A stretch of 64,000 bases of DNA, taken from Puniceicoccales bacterium Verruco_02. GTDB lineage: Bacteria > Verrucomicrobiota > Verrucomicrobiia > Opitutales > Oceanipulchritudinaceae. Location of the stretch: NCBI GenBank assembly GCA_001604585.1, contig LVBW01000030.1:20138-84137 (forward strand), read 5' to 3'. The notes under the pieces were generated by a model. The model was not told the DNA's origin, searched no databases, and worked only from the letters and a program-made list of their open reading frames with translations. This document shows, in pieces, positions 1-9,661 of this stretch. The first letter of the stretch is position 1, and each line of letters begins with the position of its first letter. The position numbers and the translations under genes are program-made.

Positions 1-91
1 TCCCGCCCCGCCGCAAGGCTGCAAACATATGGCTTGTTTCTCTTTGGCTTGTGGGAACACGGCTCCTTGCCTAGCTTTCGCATACTCCCTG

Positions 92-1153
92 ATGCGCGAC
101 TACTTCATACGCCGCTTCCTGCTCATCCCGCCCACACTGCTCGGCATTACAATCCTCGTGTTCTTCATCGCGAGGGCCATGCCTGGCGGCCCCTTGGAGC
201 AGGCCCTTATGCAGGCGCAGATGGCTCAGCAGATGGGCGGGGAAATGCGCATGGGGCAGAGGACGGGGCAGGGGTCGAACATCACGCCAAGGCAGCGCGA
301 GCAGCTTGCGGCCTTGTACGGCTACGACAAACCTTGGTATTTGGCCTATGCGCAGTGGCTGGGCGATGTTGTCCGGGGCGATCTTGGCAAGTCCTTCCGT
401 TACCAGAAGCCGGTCTGGGAGATGATTGGCAACTGTATGCCCGTTTCGATATACTACGGGCTTGTGACCTTGGTCCTTACATACGGGGTTTGCATTCCGC
501 TTGGGATAGTGAAGGCCATCAAGCACCGCACTTGGATGGACAGCACCAGTTCCGTCCTTGTCTTTGCGGGCTATGCTGTGCCGGGTTACGTGCTTGGTGC
601 GCTGCTTCTTTTATACTTTTCCTTTGATCTTGGCTGGCTTCCGCGTCGCGGCTTCATCGGCGAGGAATATGAGGGCATTGGCCTCTGGCAGGCCATTGGC
701 GACCCCGCCATATCCGCTCCGGGCCTATTGTGGAGCCTTGTAAAGCACAGCATCCTGCCGCTCTGCTGCTACATGGTGGGCAGCTTTGCGGTGCTGACGA
801 TGCTCATGAAGAACAGCCTGATGGACAACCTAGCCGCCGATTACATGCGAACAGCCGTGGGCAAGGGCATGGACTTTCGCAAGGCGGTTGTGAGGCACGC
901 GCTGCGCAACTCGCTAATCCCCATCGCAACAGGTTTTGGCAACAACATATCGCTCTTTCTCACGGGTTCCTTCCTTATAGAGAAAATATTCAACATCAAC
1001 GGCTTCGGCCTGCTTGGCTTCAACAGCGTGGTCGATTACGACTATCCCGTTGTGATGGGTGTGTTGCTTCTCTCCTCGGTGCTATTGCTGCTGGGCAACA
1101 TCCTTAGCGATATGCTCGTGGCGCTCGTTGACCCGAGAATCCGCTTCACCTAG
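92..1153 (+). CDS. Oligopeptide ABC transporter permease, YejB/OppB type
   Basis: Inner-membrane permease of a peptide/nickel-class ABC importer. The N-terminal membrane segment (residues about 8-30) is followed by a Met/Gln-rich stretch and then a binding-protein-dependent transport domain from about residue 120 to the end. The cytoplasmic EAA-type coupling loop is recognisable as AVGKGMDFRKAVVRHALRN. I chose the ATG at 92 because the family starts with a short basic segment, as in MRDYFIRR; an in-frame ATG at 29 would add 21 unsupported residues. The next permease starts 5 bases after the stop, and a lipoprotein and an ATPase follow, so this is the first visible gene of a transporter operon. 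The 91 bases before it hold no recognisable gene. Long spacing after the first membrane helix is typical of YejB-like proteins. Exact substrate is unknown. Confidence 0.9.
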   Translation: MRDYFIRRFLLIPPTLLGITILVFFIARAMPGGPLEQALMQAQMAQQMGGEMRMGQRTGQGSNITPRQREQLAALYGYDKPWYLAYAQWLGDVVRGDLGKSFRYQKPVWEMIGNCMPVSIYYGLVTLVLTYGVCIPLGIVKAIKHRTWMDSTSSVLVFAGYAVPGYVLGALLLLYFSFDLGWLPRRGFIGEEYEGIGLWQAIGDPAISAPGLLWSLVKHSILPLCCYMVGSFAVLTMLMKNSLMDNLAADYMRTAVGKGMDFRKAVVRHALRNSLIPIATGFGNNISLFLTGSFLIEKIFNINGFGLLGFNSVVDYDYPVVMGVLLLSSVLLLLGNILSDMLVALVDPRIRFT

Positions 1154-1158
1154 GCCAC

Positions 1159-2223
1159 ATGAGACTCAATCCGCTCACAGTCAAGAAGCTGCGACGCTTC
1201 CGCTCCATTCGGCGGGGCTATTGGTCGCTGATATTGCTCGGGCTTTTCTTTGTCATGTCGCTTTGCGGGGAGCTTTTTGTAAACAACCGCGCCTTGATGG
1301 TCGGTTACGAGGGGCGTTGGTACTTCCCTGTGCTGCGGTCTGGCATTTACACCGGCGAAGACTTCGGCCTGCCCTACAAGAGCGAGGCCCGCTACCGCGA
1401 GCTTGACGCGCTCTTCGCGGAGCGCGGGGGCGGGGACTTTGTCATCATGCCCCTTGTGCCTTACGGGCCGCTGGAGCAGGACTATGTGGCAGGTTCCTAT
1501 CCGCCTTATCCGCCATCGCTGGAACGGGGCCACTACCTAGGCACGGACAACCTTGCCCGCGATGTGTTTGCGCGGCTCTTCTACGGATTTCGCGTGGCCA
1601 TGCTCTTCTCGCTTGCCTACGTAGTCATCAGCTTTGCCATTGGCATAGTGACGGGTTGCGCGATGGGCTATTTTGGCGGCCTGACAGACCTTGCTGGGCA
1701 GAGGTTCATGGAGATATGGTCTAACATTCCCTTCCTCTATCTTGTCATCATCATGCGCTCGCTGATTCCGGCCGGTGCGGGCACCACAGAACGCATCGTT
1801 ACCCTGCTTCTTATCATGTGCGCCTTTTCCTGGGTGGGCATGGCCTACCTGATGCGCACGGCCACCTATCGCGAAAAGGCGCGGGAGTACGTCGATGCCA
1901 GCCGGGTGCTGGGCGCGGGGACCTTCCGCATCCTCTTCCGGCATATTCTGCCCAACACCGTTTCGCTCGTTGTCACCTTCGTGCCCTTCACGGCGGCGGC
2001 GGGCATCACGGCGCTGACGGCGCTGGACTTTCTGGGCTTTGGCCTCCCTCCGCCCACTCCCAGCTGGGGAGAGCTGCTCGAGCAGGGCACCCAGCGCATG
2101 GACGCCCCCTGGATAGTCACAAGCACCTTTGCCGTGATGGTCATAGTGCTGACGCTCGTAGCCTTCGTTGGCGAGGCTGTCAGGGAAGCCTACGACCCGC
2201 GGAAGTTCTCCACCTACAAATGA
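1159..2223 (+). CDS. Oligopeptide ABC transporter permease, YejE/OppC type
   Basis: Second membrane subunit of the same importer, 354 residues. It has an N-terminal hydrophobic anchor (about residues 20-40), a periplasmic loop of roughly 100 residues, and a transport domain from about residue 140. The motif GHYLGTDNLARDVFARLFYG is the usual start of the OppC/DppC core, and YVDASRVLGAGTFRILFRHI is the EAA coupling loop. It begins 5 bases after the first permease, which suggests translational coupling. The large periplasmic loop resembles YejE more than DppC. A separate promoter may lie downstream, before the binding protein. Confidence 0.9.
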   Translation: MRLNPLTVKKLRRFRSIRRGYWSLILLGLFFVMSLCGELFVNNRALMVGYEGRWYFPVLRSGIYTGEDFGLPYKSEARYRELDALFAERGGGDFVIMPLVPYGPLEQDYVAGSYPPYPPSLERGHYLGTDNLARDVFARLFYGFRVAMLFSLAYVVISFAIGIVTGCAMGYFGGLTDLAGQRFMEIWSNIPFLYLVIIMRSLIPAGAGTTERIVTLLLIMCAFSWVGMAYLMRTATYREKAREYVDASRVLGAGTFRILFRHILPNTVSLVVTFVPFTAAAGITALTALDFLGFGLPPPTPSWGELLEQGTQRMDAPWIVTSTFAVMVIVLTLVAFVGEAVREAYDPRKFSTYK

Positions 2224-2250
2224 CGGGGACTCACACAGATGTTTTCGTTC

Positions 2251-2278
2251 TGATTAATGCAGGTTATCGCAGTATATT
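2251..2278 (+). promoter_or_regulatory. Candidate sigma-70 promoter for the binding-protein gene
   Basis: TGATTA at 2251-2256 and TATATT at 2273-2278 are 16 bases apart, in a 79-base gap between the second permease and the lipoprotein gene, which starts at 2303. Separate boosting of binding-protein expression is common in ABC operons. The -35 match is weak, so this is only a candidate. Confidence 0.3.
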
Positions 2279-2302
2279 AACGATTTCGTCCATTACCACA
2301 CC

Positions 2303-4234
2303 ATGAAATACCGCTTCTCTTCTCTTCTACTTCTCCCCTTGCTTGCCGTGCTCCTGCTGGCAGCCTGCTCGGACGGGGACAGGGCTGCGTCCACAGCCTC
2401 CTCCACGACTACCCTTTCCGAAGAAGAGCGGGCGCAGGTGGACGCCTTCTACGCGTCCAAGCCAGATTTCTTCACCTATGCCACGCCAGAGGCCTTGCCC
2501 GCCGACCTTGTCTGGCAGGACGGGCAGGACGAAAAGCCATTTGCAGACCCCAATGCCAAGCGCGGGGGTACGGTGCGCAGCTTCATCCTGGACTGGCCGC
2601 CGACCCTGCGCTTTGTCGGGCCGGATTCCAACCATTCGATGCGCAGCGTGTTCCTCGACGACAACAAGATGTCGCTCTGCGAGCTGCACCCTGTCACCCG
2701 GCACTGGATACCCGGCCTTGCCAGGGAATGGGCCGTGGGCGCAGACAAGCGCACGGTGTACTTCCGCCTCGACCCCGACGCGCACTATTCGGACGGGGTG
2801 CCGATCAGGGCCGACGACTACTTCTACACCTTCTACTTCATGCAGTCGCCGCACATCAACGACCCCTGGTACAACAACTTCTACGGCGAGAGGTTCAGCA
2901 ACATCACCCGCTACGACGATTACACTATTTCCATAACTTTGTCCGAGGCCAAGCCGGACCCCTTGTTCTACACCACGCTTGCCCCGACGCCAGCGCACTT
3001 CTACCGCGTGCTCGACGAGCACTTTGTCGAGAAATTCCAGTGGCGTTTCGAGCCTACGACCGGCCCTTGGGAGCTGTTGCCGGGCAACCTGAAGGAGGGC
3101 GAGCACATTACTGTCACCCGCGTCAAGGACTGGTGGGCCAACGACAAGAAGTTCTACGCCCGTCGCCACAACCCGGACCGGCGCCGCTTCACCGTAATCC
3201 GCGATTTTCAGATAGCCTTCGAGTCCTTCCGCAAGGGGGATCTGGACATGTTCAACCTGACAATGCCCGAATACTGGTACGACCGCTCGCAGAACATCGA
3301 CGAGGTGAAAAAGGGCTGGATACACAGGGCCGCCTACTACAACAACGTCGTGCAGCCCACGATTGGTCTCTACATCAACAGAGCCAACCCCGTGCTTGAT
3401 GACAAGCGCCTGCGCCAGGGCATTCACTACGCCTGCAACTGGCAGCGCGTGATAGATTTCCACTTCCGGGGAGACTATGCGCGCCTCAAGGGCGAGGCGG
3501 ACGGCTTTGGCGAGTTCGACCATCCGACCCTGCGCGCCCGTCCCTTCGACCCCGACAAGGCCCGCGCTCTTTTTGCCGAGGCTGGTTATTCCAAGGCCGG
3601 GCCGGACGGCATACTGGTGAACGCGCAGGGCCGCCGCCTGAGCTTTGCCGTGAGTATGTCGAACTCTCCCAACGTCAAGATACTGGAGATAATCAAGGAA
3701 GAGGCCAAGAAGGCCGGGCTGGAGCTGAATCTGGACGTGCAGGAGCCGACGACCAATTACAAGAAGATCATGAGCAAGCAGCACGAGATAGCCTTTTCCG
3801 GCTGGGGAGTGGGCCTGCCTTACCCGCGCTTCTGGGACAATTATCACTCCGTCAACGCCTACGGTGTCGACGGCAAGCTGCTGGAACAGACAAACAATAT
3901 CACAAGCACCGCCGACCCGGAGCTGGACGCCGTAATCGACCGCTACCGCATTAGCGGCGACATTGCCGAGATGATCGAAATGGCGCACTGGATGGAGGAG
4001 TATCTCTACGACGAGGCCTCGTTTGTGCCCGGTTACAAGATGCCCTTCTATCGCCTCGGCTACTGGGCCTGGGTGCAGTTCCCTGAGGGTTTCGATGTGC
4101 CATTGTCCGAAGGCCCAAACCAGTACGGCCTCTACTGGGTGGACGAGGACAAGCGCGCCCAAGTGCTGGAGGCGAAGAAGCAGGGTAGGGCGCTGGAGGA
4201 AAAGACCAAGACCTACGGCGAGAAGCCCGAGTAA
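2303..4234 (+). CDS. Peptide-binding lipoprotein, SBP family 5 (YejA-like)
   Basis: Periplasmic substrate-binding component of the preceding transporter, 643 residues. The signal sequence ends in a lipobox LLAAC with Cys22 as the lipidation site, so it should be membrane-tethered. The body is an extracellular solute-binding family 5 fold. Recognisable segments include the early AKRGGTVR region, the [14 protein letters not shown] segment after the first domain, and the WELLPGN region. Its length above 600 residues fits the YejA branch, which binds microcin-like or longer peptides, better than DppA/OppA (about 530), but the ligand cannot be read from sequence. A 79-base gap with a possible promoter precedes it, and the ATPase gene starts 28 bases after its stop. 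Confidence 0.92.
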   Translation: MKYRFSSLLLLPLLAVLLLAACSDGDRAASTASSTTTLSEEERAQVDAFYASKPDFFTYATPEALPADLVWQDGQDEKPFADPNAKRGGTVRSFILDWPPTLRFVGPDSNHSMRSVFLDDNKMSLCELHPVTRHWIPGLAREWAVGADKRTVYFRLDPDAHYSDGVPIRADDYFYTFYFMQSPHINDPWYNNFYGERFSNITRYDDYTISITLSEAKPDPLFYTTLAPTPAHFYRVLDEHFVEKFQWRFEPTTGPWELLPGNLKEGEHITVTRVKDWWANDKKFYARRHNPDRRRFTVIRDFQIAFESFRKGDLDMFNLTMPEYWYDRSQNIDEVKKGWIHRAAYYNNVVQPTIGLYINRANPVLDDKRLRQGIHYACNWQRVIDFHFRGDYARLKGEADGFGEFDHPTLRARPFDPDKARALFAEAGYSKAGPDGILVNAQGRRLSFAVSMSNSPNVKILEIIKEEAKKAGLELNLDVQEPTTNYKKIMSKQHEIAFSGWGVGLPYPRFWDNYHSVNAYGVDGKLLEQTNNITSTADPELDAVIDRYRISGDIAEMIEMAHWMEEYLYDEASFVPGYKMPFYRLGYWAWVQFPEGFDVPLSEGPNQYGLYWVDEDKRAQVLEAKKQGRALEEKTKTYGEKPE

Positions 4235-4262
4235 ACAGGGGGGCAATTCCTCTTACAGTCCC

Positions 4263-5273
4263 ATGTCGCAGATCTTGCCTAGTCCCCTTCTTTCCGTTCG
4301 CGATCTTTGCGTCGGTTTCGACACCGACGCCGGGTTCCTCGTGGCCGTCGATGGGGTAAGTTTCGACATTCCCCGCGGGGGCACCATCGGCATCGTGGGC
4401 GAGAGCGGCTGCGGCAAGAGCGTCACGGCCTTCAGCATCATGGGCCTATTGCCCCGGCCGGCCGGGAGAATTGTCTCCGGGAGCATCGTTTTCGACGGCG
4501 AAGAGTTGGCATCGGCTTCCGAGGCGCGGATGCGCGGCATACGCGGGCGGCGCATAGGCATGATATATCAGGAACCTATGTCGGCGCTTAACCCCGTGCG
4601 CAGCATTGGCAGCCAGATGATGGAAGCGCTGCTGTTGCACGAGCCTTTGTCGAAAAAGGCCGCGTTTGACCGCTGTGCGGAGTTGCTGGACAGGGTTGGC
4701 ATACCCTCGGCCCGGGCGCGCCTTGCAGCGTACCCACACCAGCTTTCCGGGGGGATGCGCCAGCGTGTAATGATTGCGATGGCCCTTTCCTGTGGGCCGG
4801 ACCTGCTCATAGCCGACGAGCCTACAACGGCGCTCGATGTCACCATCCAGGCCCAGATACTGGAGCTATTGCATAAGTTGCGCGAGGACGCAGGCATGGC
4901 GTTGGCCCTCATTACGCATGACCTTGGCGTAATAGCGCAGAACTGTGCCGAGGTTCTTGTAATGTACGCGGGCAGGGTGGTGGAGAGGGCACCCGTTAAT
5001 GAGGTCTTTGAGAGTCCGGCCCATCTCTACACGAAGGGCCTTCTGGAGAGTATCCCGCGCCTGGATACTGGGCGCAAGAGCGTGCTGCCGACCATTCCCG
5101 GCATGGTGCCCGGCCTGAAGGATTTGCCAGAAGGGGCGCGCTTTGCCCCGCGAAGTCCCCACCCGAAAGCGGCGGCCTACATTGCCAGCGAGGCCTACCG
5201 CAGCGTGCGTCCGCCGCTAGTGGAACTTTCGCCCGGTCACTGGGTGGAGGACTGCGAAGTAGTACGCGTGTAA
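4263..5273 (+). CDS. Oligopeptide ABC transporter ATP-binding protein (OppD/DppD type)
   Basis: Cytoplasmic ATPase that powers the importer, 336 residues. Walker A is GESGCGKS at residues 46-53, the ABC signature is LSGGMRQRV, Walker B is [11 protein letters not shown], and the H-loop is ITHD. I chose the ATG at 4263 because homology begins at its third or fourth codon; the open frame extends upstream only by overlapping the lipoprotein gene. The C-terminal oligopeptide domain (from about residue 270) is present, but its usual cysteines are largely gone: [10 protein letters not shown] stands where the family has a Cys-rich motif. No OppF partner follows; the next gene is purM. The second nucleotide-binding subunit must be elsewhere, or this one works as a homodimer. 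Confidence 0.92.
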   Translation: MSQILPSPLLSVRDLCVGFDTDAGFLVAVDGVSFDIPRGGTIGIVGESGCGKSVTAFSIMGLLPRPAGRIVSGSIVFDGEELASASEARMRGIRGRRIGMIYQEPMSALNPVRSIGSQMMEALLLHEPLSKKAAFDRCAELLDRVGIPSARARLAAYPHQLSGGMRQRVMIAMALSCGPDLLIADEPTTALDVTIQAQILELLHKLREDAGMALALITHDLGVIAQNCAEVLVMYAGRVVERAPVNEVFESPAHLYTKGLLESIPRLDTGRKSVLPTIPGMVPGLKDLPEGARFAPRSPHPKAAAYIASEAYRSVRPPLVELSPGHWVEDCEVVRV

Positions 5274-5316
5274 CTTTTGTTGATTTTTTTCCGCTCTGTG
5301 TTGATGCTTACCCTTA

Positions 5317-6396
5317 ATGGAACAACGCAAAGCCTACGCGCAAGCCGGTGTCGATATCGACCTGGCCACAAATCTGCTCGACGAGATGAAGCCCGTCCTC
5401 AAGACGGCCAGCCGCCCCGAGGTTGTCGGCGGCATAGGCGGTTTTGGCGGCTTGTTCGATCTAGGCATGATCGCCGGGTCCGGGCAGGGCATACTGGCGT
5501 CCAGCACCGACAGCGTGGGCACCAAGGTGAAGGTTGCCGTGATGGCCGACCGTCACGAGGGACTGGGCCACGACATAGTTAATCACTGCTGCAACGATGT
5601 GGCCGTGACGGGAGCCCGCCCGATATTCTTTCTCGACTATTACGCGGCGGACAAGCTGGAGGCCAAGGCTTACAAGGAGATCCTGACCGGCCTTTCCAAC
5701 GCCTGCCGCGCGGCGAACGTCGCGCTCATTGGCGGCGAGACAGCGGAGCTGCCCGGCGTGTATGCCAAGGGGCACTACGACCTGGTTGGCACAATCGTCG
5801 GCCTTGCAAAGCGAGAGCAGATGCTCTCCGGCGAAACCATCGAGGCCGGTGATGTCGTAATAGGCATCGGCTCCAGCGGCCTGCACACCAATGGCTACTC
5901 GCTGGCGCGCAAGGTGATTTTTGAAAAACTGGGCCTTGGAGTAAACGACTGCCTGCCCGGCTACGACATCACGGTGGCGGACGCCCTGCTGGCCCCGCAC
6001 ATGAATTACGCTGGTCTTATCGCCGATATTTCCGCGAAGTACAACGAGGCTGGAAATGTCCTTAGCGTGCGCGAGGGCAATGCCTTTTTCGGCGCCGCAC
6101 ACATAACAGGCGGCGGCCTTACGGGCAATATCCCGCGCATCCTGCCCAAGAACGTCGATGTGGAAATCGACACGGGTAGCTGGGAGCCTCTGCCTGTCTT
6201 CAAGGTGCTGGCTGCAAACAGCGGCGCGGACTTTGAGGAAATCTACGAGGTCTGGAACATGGGCTGCGGCATGGTGTTCGTCGTATCCGCCGACAAGGCC
6301 GATGCCATCATGGCCGACATTCAGGCCGCGGGCTTCAAGGCATGGGTCGCAGGCCGCGCAGTGGCGGGAAGTCGCAAGGTGAAGCTGCTTAAGTAA
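5317..6396 (+). CDS. purM: Phosphoribosylformylglycinamidine cyclo-ligase (AIR synthetase)
   Basis: Fifth step of de novo purine synthesis: ATP-dependent closure of FGAM to 5-aminoimidazole ribonucleotide, in the cytoplasm. The 359-residue length is close to the family norm of about 345. Diagnostic segments are the Gly-rich GGIGGFGGLFDLG near residue 40, SSTDSVGTKVKVA with the ATP/metal-binding Asp, NHCCNDVAVTGARP, and GGETAELPGVY. The second PurM-fold half is intact through GGGLTGNIPRILP. It starts 43 bases after the transporter ATPase, so it could be read by the same transcript or by its own promoter in that short T-rich gap. No other purine genes are next to it. Confidence 0.96.
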   Translation: MEQRKAYAQAGVDIDLATNLLDEMKPVLKTASRPEVVGGIGGFGGLFDLGMIAGSGQGILASSTDSVGTKVKVAVMADRHEGLGHDIVNHCCNDVAVTGARPIFFLDYYAADKLEAKAYKEILTGLSNACRAANVALIGGETAELPGVYAKGHYDLVGTIVGLAKREQMLSGETIEAGDVVIGIGSSGLHTNGYSLARKVIFEKLGLGVNDCLPGYDITVADALLAPHMNYAGLIADISAKYNEAGNVLSVREGNAFFGAAHITGGGLTGNIPRILPKNVDVEIDTGSWEPLPVFKVLAANSGADFEEIYEVWNMGCGMVFVVSADKADAIMADIQAAGFKAWVAGRAVAGSRKVKLLK

Positions 6397-6549
6397 AGCT
6401 TCGTAATGCGAGAGAGTGCTGGCTGTGCGCTAATGACTGGCGGGAGCCTTGACGAATTGTGCGTTTTACTGGGTGTATGAGGCATAGACCTTACGCCAAA
6501 TGCCCGTTAAAATGCGCTGGCGGCTATAACGTATGGCAGTGCTTTGCCG

Positions 6550-7260
6550 ATGTGCATGAAGGTGAGCGATAGTCACGATAATACGCCGTGCTCTGGCGAC
6601 AAGGATGCCAAGGGCGAGCAAGTCCCTCTGAGCCTGTATGTACAGGAGGGGCGCTCTGCGGCCACCCGTGGCCTCTTGCACGACTTCAGCAATGTAATGG
6701 TGGGGCTATGCTCGCTTAGCGAGAACGCGCTCGACGAGACCGAGCCGGGCACTGCTCTGCGCGACGACATGGAAATTATCCGCGACAGCGCCGTGCGTGC
6801 CCAGCAGCTCATCCGTCGCATTGTCCGGCTAAACAGCGGAGAGGATGAGGAGAAATCCCTCATAGAACCGGGTGCATGGCTCGCCAACGAGGCAGAGACA
6901 ATCCGCGCCACCTTGCCCAAGGGGTCTGAACTAAACATCGGGAGCAATTCCAAGGGTATGCTCCTACATGTGAACGAGAGCTGCCTGCGGGACTTTCTTC
7001 TCTTGGTTATCGCAAGGACGGCGCGGCGGAATCGCGAACGGCTCCGCCTTGATATCAAGGTTGAGGAGCAGGGAGATAGCTGCCTCTTGCTCCTTGTGTT
7101 CAGTGGAGCCAAGCCGAAGGGCGGCGCACGTCCTGACTGTGGCGAAATGCTGCACAGCGCCATATCGCGGCAGCTTGCCAAGCAAATGGGGGGTATGTGT
7201 AACATCGCCGAGGGCAGCGATGGCTGGCTGACCATCAGCCTGAGCCTCCCAAGAGGCTGA
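6550..7260 (+). CDS. Histidine-kinase-like protein with dead ATPase domain (possible ChpT/Spo0B-type phosphotransferase)
   Basis: Cytoplasmic protein of 236 residues from the ATG at 6550; an ATG at 6556 is also possible. A DHp-like helical hairpin spans about residues 35-100. Its GLLHDFSNVMVGL carries His44 at the H-box position and resembles the H-box of the hybrid kinase at 34.2 kb. The following 130 residues look like a catalytic ATPase domain, but the N-box Asn is lost (LLLVIARTA) and no DxGxG motif is seen. Kinase activity is therefore unlikely, while the phospho-accepting His is kept, the pattern seen in ChpT and Spo0B phosphotransferases. There is no signal peptide or membrane segment. 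It stands alone between purM and a convergent glucosidase, with 153 gene-free bases before it. The function is inferred. Confidence 0.7.
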   Translation: MCMKVSDSHDNTPCSGDKDAKGEQVPLSLYVQEGRSAATRGLLHDFSNVMVGLCSLSENALDETEPGTALRDDMEIIRDSAVRAQQLIRRIVRLNSGEDEEKSLIEPGAWLANEAETIRATLPKGSELNIGSNSKGMLLHVNESCLRDFLLLVIARTARRNRERLRLDIKVEEQGDSCLLLLVFSGAKPKGGARPDCGEMLHSAISRQLAKQMGGMCNIAEGSDGWLTISLSLPRG

Positions 7261-7284
7261 GTGGAAATTCCATTTGGAGCCTTG

Positions 7285-9519
7285 TCAGGGCAGTAGCTCG
7301 AAACTTCCCTCAAGGCCCGATGCGCTGTCCGGAGCAATCCATACGCGGAATAGGCCCGCTTCGACAATCTCCCGCATGTCCAGCCCCGTGAATGCCAGTT
7401 GCGAGCTATTGAGGGTAAAGCTGACGCGGCGCTCCTCACCTGGCGCAAGGCTGATGCGGCGGAAGTCCTTAAGCTCGCGCACGGGGCGGGTGACGCTGCC
7501 CGTCACATCGCGCACATACAGTTGCACCGTCTCGGTGGCGCTCTGCTTGCCCTCGTTGCGGATTGTGGCGCTTATCTCAATCCCTCCGCCCATGTGCATA
7601 GTGGCACTACTCCGCTCCAGCTTTGAGTAGCTGAAGCTGGAATACGTCAGCCCGTAGCCGAAGGGATAGGCGGGCAGAGGCGAGATATCCATGTAGGCGC
7701 TCGTGAAGCCGAGCGAGGTCTGCTTCTGCATTCTCGGAAGCTGGTTAATTGGGACAAATTCTTCCGGCTTGGGTGGGCGACCCGTGTTCTTGTGGTTGTA
7801 ATAGATGGGTATCTGCCCGACGTGGCGGGGCCAGCTGATTGGCAGGCGGCCAGAGGGGGATACTTCTCCGCAGAGCAGGGAGGCGAGCGCGGGTCCGGCC
7901 ATTGTTCCCTGATGGAAGGCGGCAAGTATGGCTTGGGCATGGCCTTCGATGTCGCCAATCACCACGGGGCGACCCGTCATGAGGATGAGAACTATCGGTT
8001 TGCCGCTTGTGGCAAGCTCCTTTATCAGCTCTTCCTGCGCTCCGGGCAGGCGGATGTCGGCAAGGCAGTGAGCCTCGCCGGAGAGCATCGCTTCTTCGCC
8101 CGCGAAAAACAGCACGATGTCTGCGGATTTGGTGGCCTTAAGCGCGGCTGCGAACCCGGCGCGGGACTCGTCCCGGCTGTATTCGAGGCCCGGCGCGTAA
8201 ACTACCCGACCCTTGCCGAGTTTGTCGCGAAGTGCGCTCAAGGGCGTGATGCTGTCCTCGTCGCGTCCGTCAAAGCACCAGGTGCCAAGCTGTTCGTGCG
8301 GAGCATCGGCAAGGGGGCCTATGACGGCCACTTTGGCCCCAGCCTTTAGCGGAAGTATGTCCGCCTCGTTCTTAAGCAACACGGCGCTCTGGAGAGCGGC
8401 GCGGTAGGCTGCGTCCTTGTGTTCTTTAGAGAGGATGACGCCTTCGCGGCCCGGCGTTCGGTAGGGGTGTTCAAAGAGGCCCATTGCGAACTTGGCCCTG
8501 AGTACGGACAATACGCGCTCATCAAGCGTTGAGAGGTCAAGTCTGCCTTCTTCAATCAGGCGGGCTGTCTCATTGATGTAGCTTTTGCTAACCATCTCCA
8601 TGTCCGTTCCGGCCTTTAGCGAGCGCAGGGCCGCCTCGCCTTCGTCAGCACAGAAGCCGTGGGCAATCATTTCGACTGTGCTCATCCAGTCGCTTACGAC
8701 AAAGCCTTCAAAGCCCCATTCGTGGCGCAAGACCTTGTTCAGAAGCCATTCGTTGCCCGTGCACGGCACCCCGTCCAGATCGTTGAATGCGCTCATTACG
8801 CTGAATACCCCGGCATCTACGGCTGCCCGGTAGGGGCGCAGATACACATCGCGCAGTTCGCGCTCGGGAACCAAAGTGGTGTTGTAGTCGCGCCCGCCTT
8901 CCGCGGCACCGTAGGCGGCAAAATGCTTTACGCAGGCGGCCATGCCAGCGGGCAGACCTTCCTGAGGGGTCTGGTAGCCGCGCACCATTGCTGCACCAAG
9001 GCGCGAGGCAAGGAGCGGGTCTTCGCCAAAGCTCTCGGCAATGCGGCCCCAGCGGGGGTCTCGCGATATGTCCACCATCGGCGAGTAGGTCCAGTTGTAA
9101 CCGCCAGTGGCTGCCTCGGAGGCGCTTATGGCTGCGGCCTCGCGAGCCAGTTCCTCATCCCAGGCGCAGGCTAGACCCAGGGGTATGGGGAATATGGTTC
9201 GGTAGCCGTGGATTACATCGCGGCCGAAAAAGAGCGGTATGCCAAGGCGGCTTTCTTCCACTGCGATGCGCTGCATCTTGTCCGAGCGGGCGGGGTCGCT
9301 CGCGTTCAGAATTGCACCAAGGGCACCGGCGCGCAGGGCGTTGTCGTCGGCATCGTTGTGGGGTAGGTAGAGCTGGCCGATTTTCTCCTCCAGCGTCATG
9401 CGCGAGAGTAGCTCTCGCGCCCTTTCGTCGGCACTGCCCAAGGCTTGCGCCCGGAGCGTGGATGTGGCGATTGCAAACAGGGCTAGGCCTGTCGCGTACA
9501 GGGGTAGTGTTCCGCGCAT
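7285..9519 (-). CDS. Secreted beta-glucosidase-type glycoside hydrolase, family 3 (BglX-like)
   Basis: Periplasmic or secreted enzyme of 744 residues releasing glucose or another sugar from beta-linked oligosaccharides. A signal peptide covers residues 1 to about 25. The N-terminal GH3 barrel runs to about residue 350; the catalytic nucleophile is Asp277 in GFVVSDW, and KHFAAYGAAEGGRDYN holds substrate-binding residues. The second alpha/beta domain and a C-terminal fibronectin-III-like domain (ending PVRELKDFRRISLAPGE and beyond) complete the BglX architecture. The length fits the family (about 750). It is monocistronic, convergent with the histidine-protein gene (24-base gap). Substrate specificity within GH3 cannot be read with confidence. 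Confidence 0.94.
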   Translation of the reverse strand: MRGTLPLYATGLALFAIATSTLRAQALGSADERARELLSRMTLEEKIGQLYLPHNDADDNALRAGALGAILNASDPARSDKMQRIAVEESRLGIPLFFGRDVIHGYRTIFPIPLGLACAWDEELAREAAAISASEAATGGYNWTYSPMVDISRDPRWGRIAESFGEDPLLASRLGAAMVRGYQTPQEGLPAGMAACVKHFAAYGAAEGGRDYNTTLVPERELRDVYLRPYRAAVDAGVFSVMSAFNDLDGVPCTGNEWLLNKVLRHEWGFEGFVVSDWMSTVEMIAHGFCADEGEAALRSLKAGTDMEMVSKSYINETARLIEEGRLDLSTLDERVLSVLRAKFAMGLFEHPYRTPGREGVILSKEHKDAAYRAALQSAVLLKNEADILPLKAGAKVAVIGPLADAPHEQLGTWCFDGRDEDSITPLSALRDKLGKGRVVYAPGLEYSRDESRAGFAAALKATKSADIVLFFAGEEAMLSGEAHCLADIRLPGAQEELIKELATSGKPIVLILMTGRPVVIGDIEGHAQAILAAFHQGTMAGPALASLLCGEVSPSGRLPISWPRHVGQIPIYYNHKNTGRPPKPEEFVPINQLPRMQKQTSLGFTSAYMDISPLPAYPFGYGLTYSSFSYSKLERSSATMHMGGGIEISATIRNEGKQSATETVQLYVRDVTGSVTRPVRELKDFRRISLAPGEERRVSFTLNSSQLAFTGLDMREIVEAGLFRVWIAPDSASGLEGSFELLP

Positions 9520-9661
9520 GGGGGAAGTTTGTTAAGCCCATGCAGTCCCTGCAAGAGATAAGACCGATTGCCTTGTCAAAGGGAACACAATTGACCGCCG
9601 GTTAATGCATTACCCATGCCAAGGCGGCTGCACAGCCTCGCCGTCCGGCGGCGGTGGTAGG

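Noticed and set aside
2327-4246. A 639-residue open frame antisense to the binding-protein gene
   Set aside because: It shadows a confident lipoprotein gene, arises from high GC at third codon positions and has no recognisable domain.
6550-7260. Calling the protein an active histidine kinase
   Set aside because: N-box and G-box residues are missing, so ATP-dependent autophosphorylation is unlikely.
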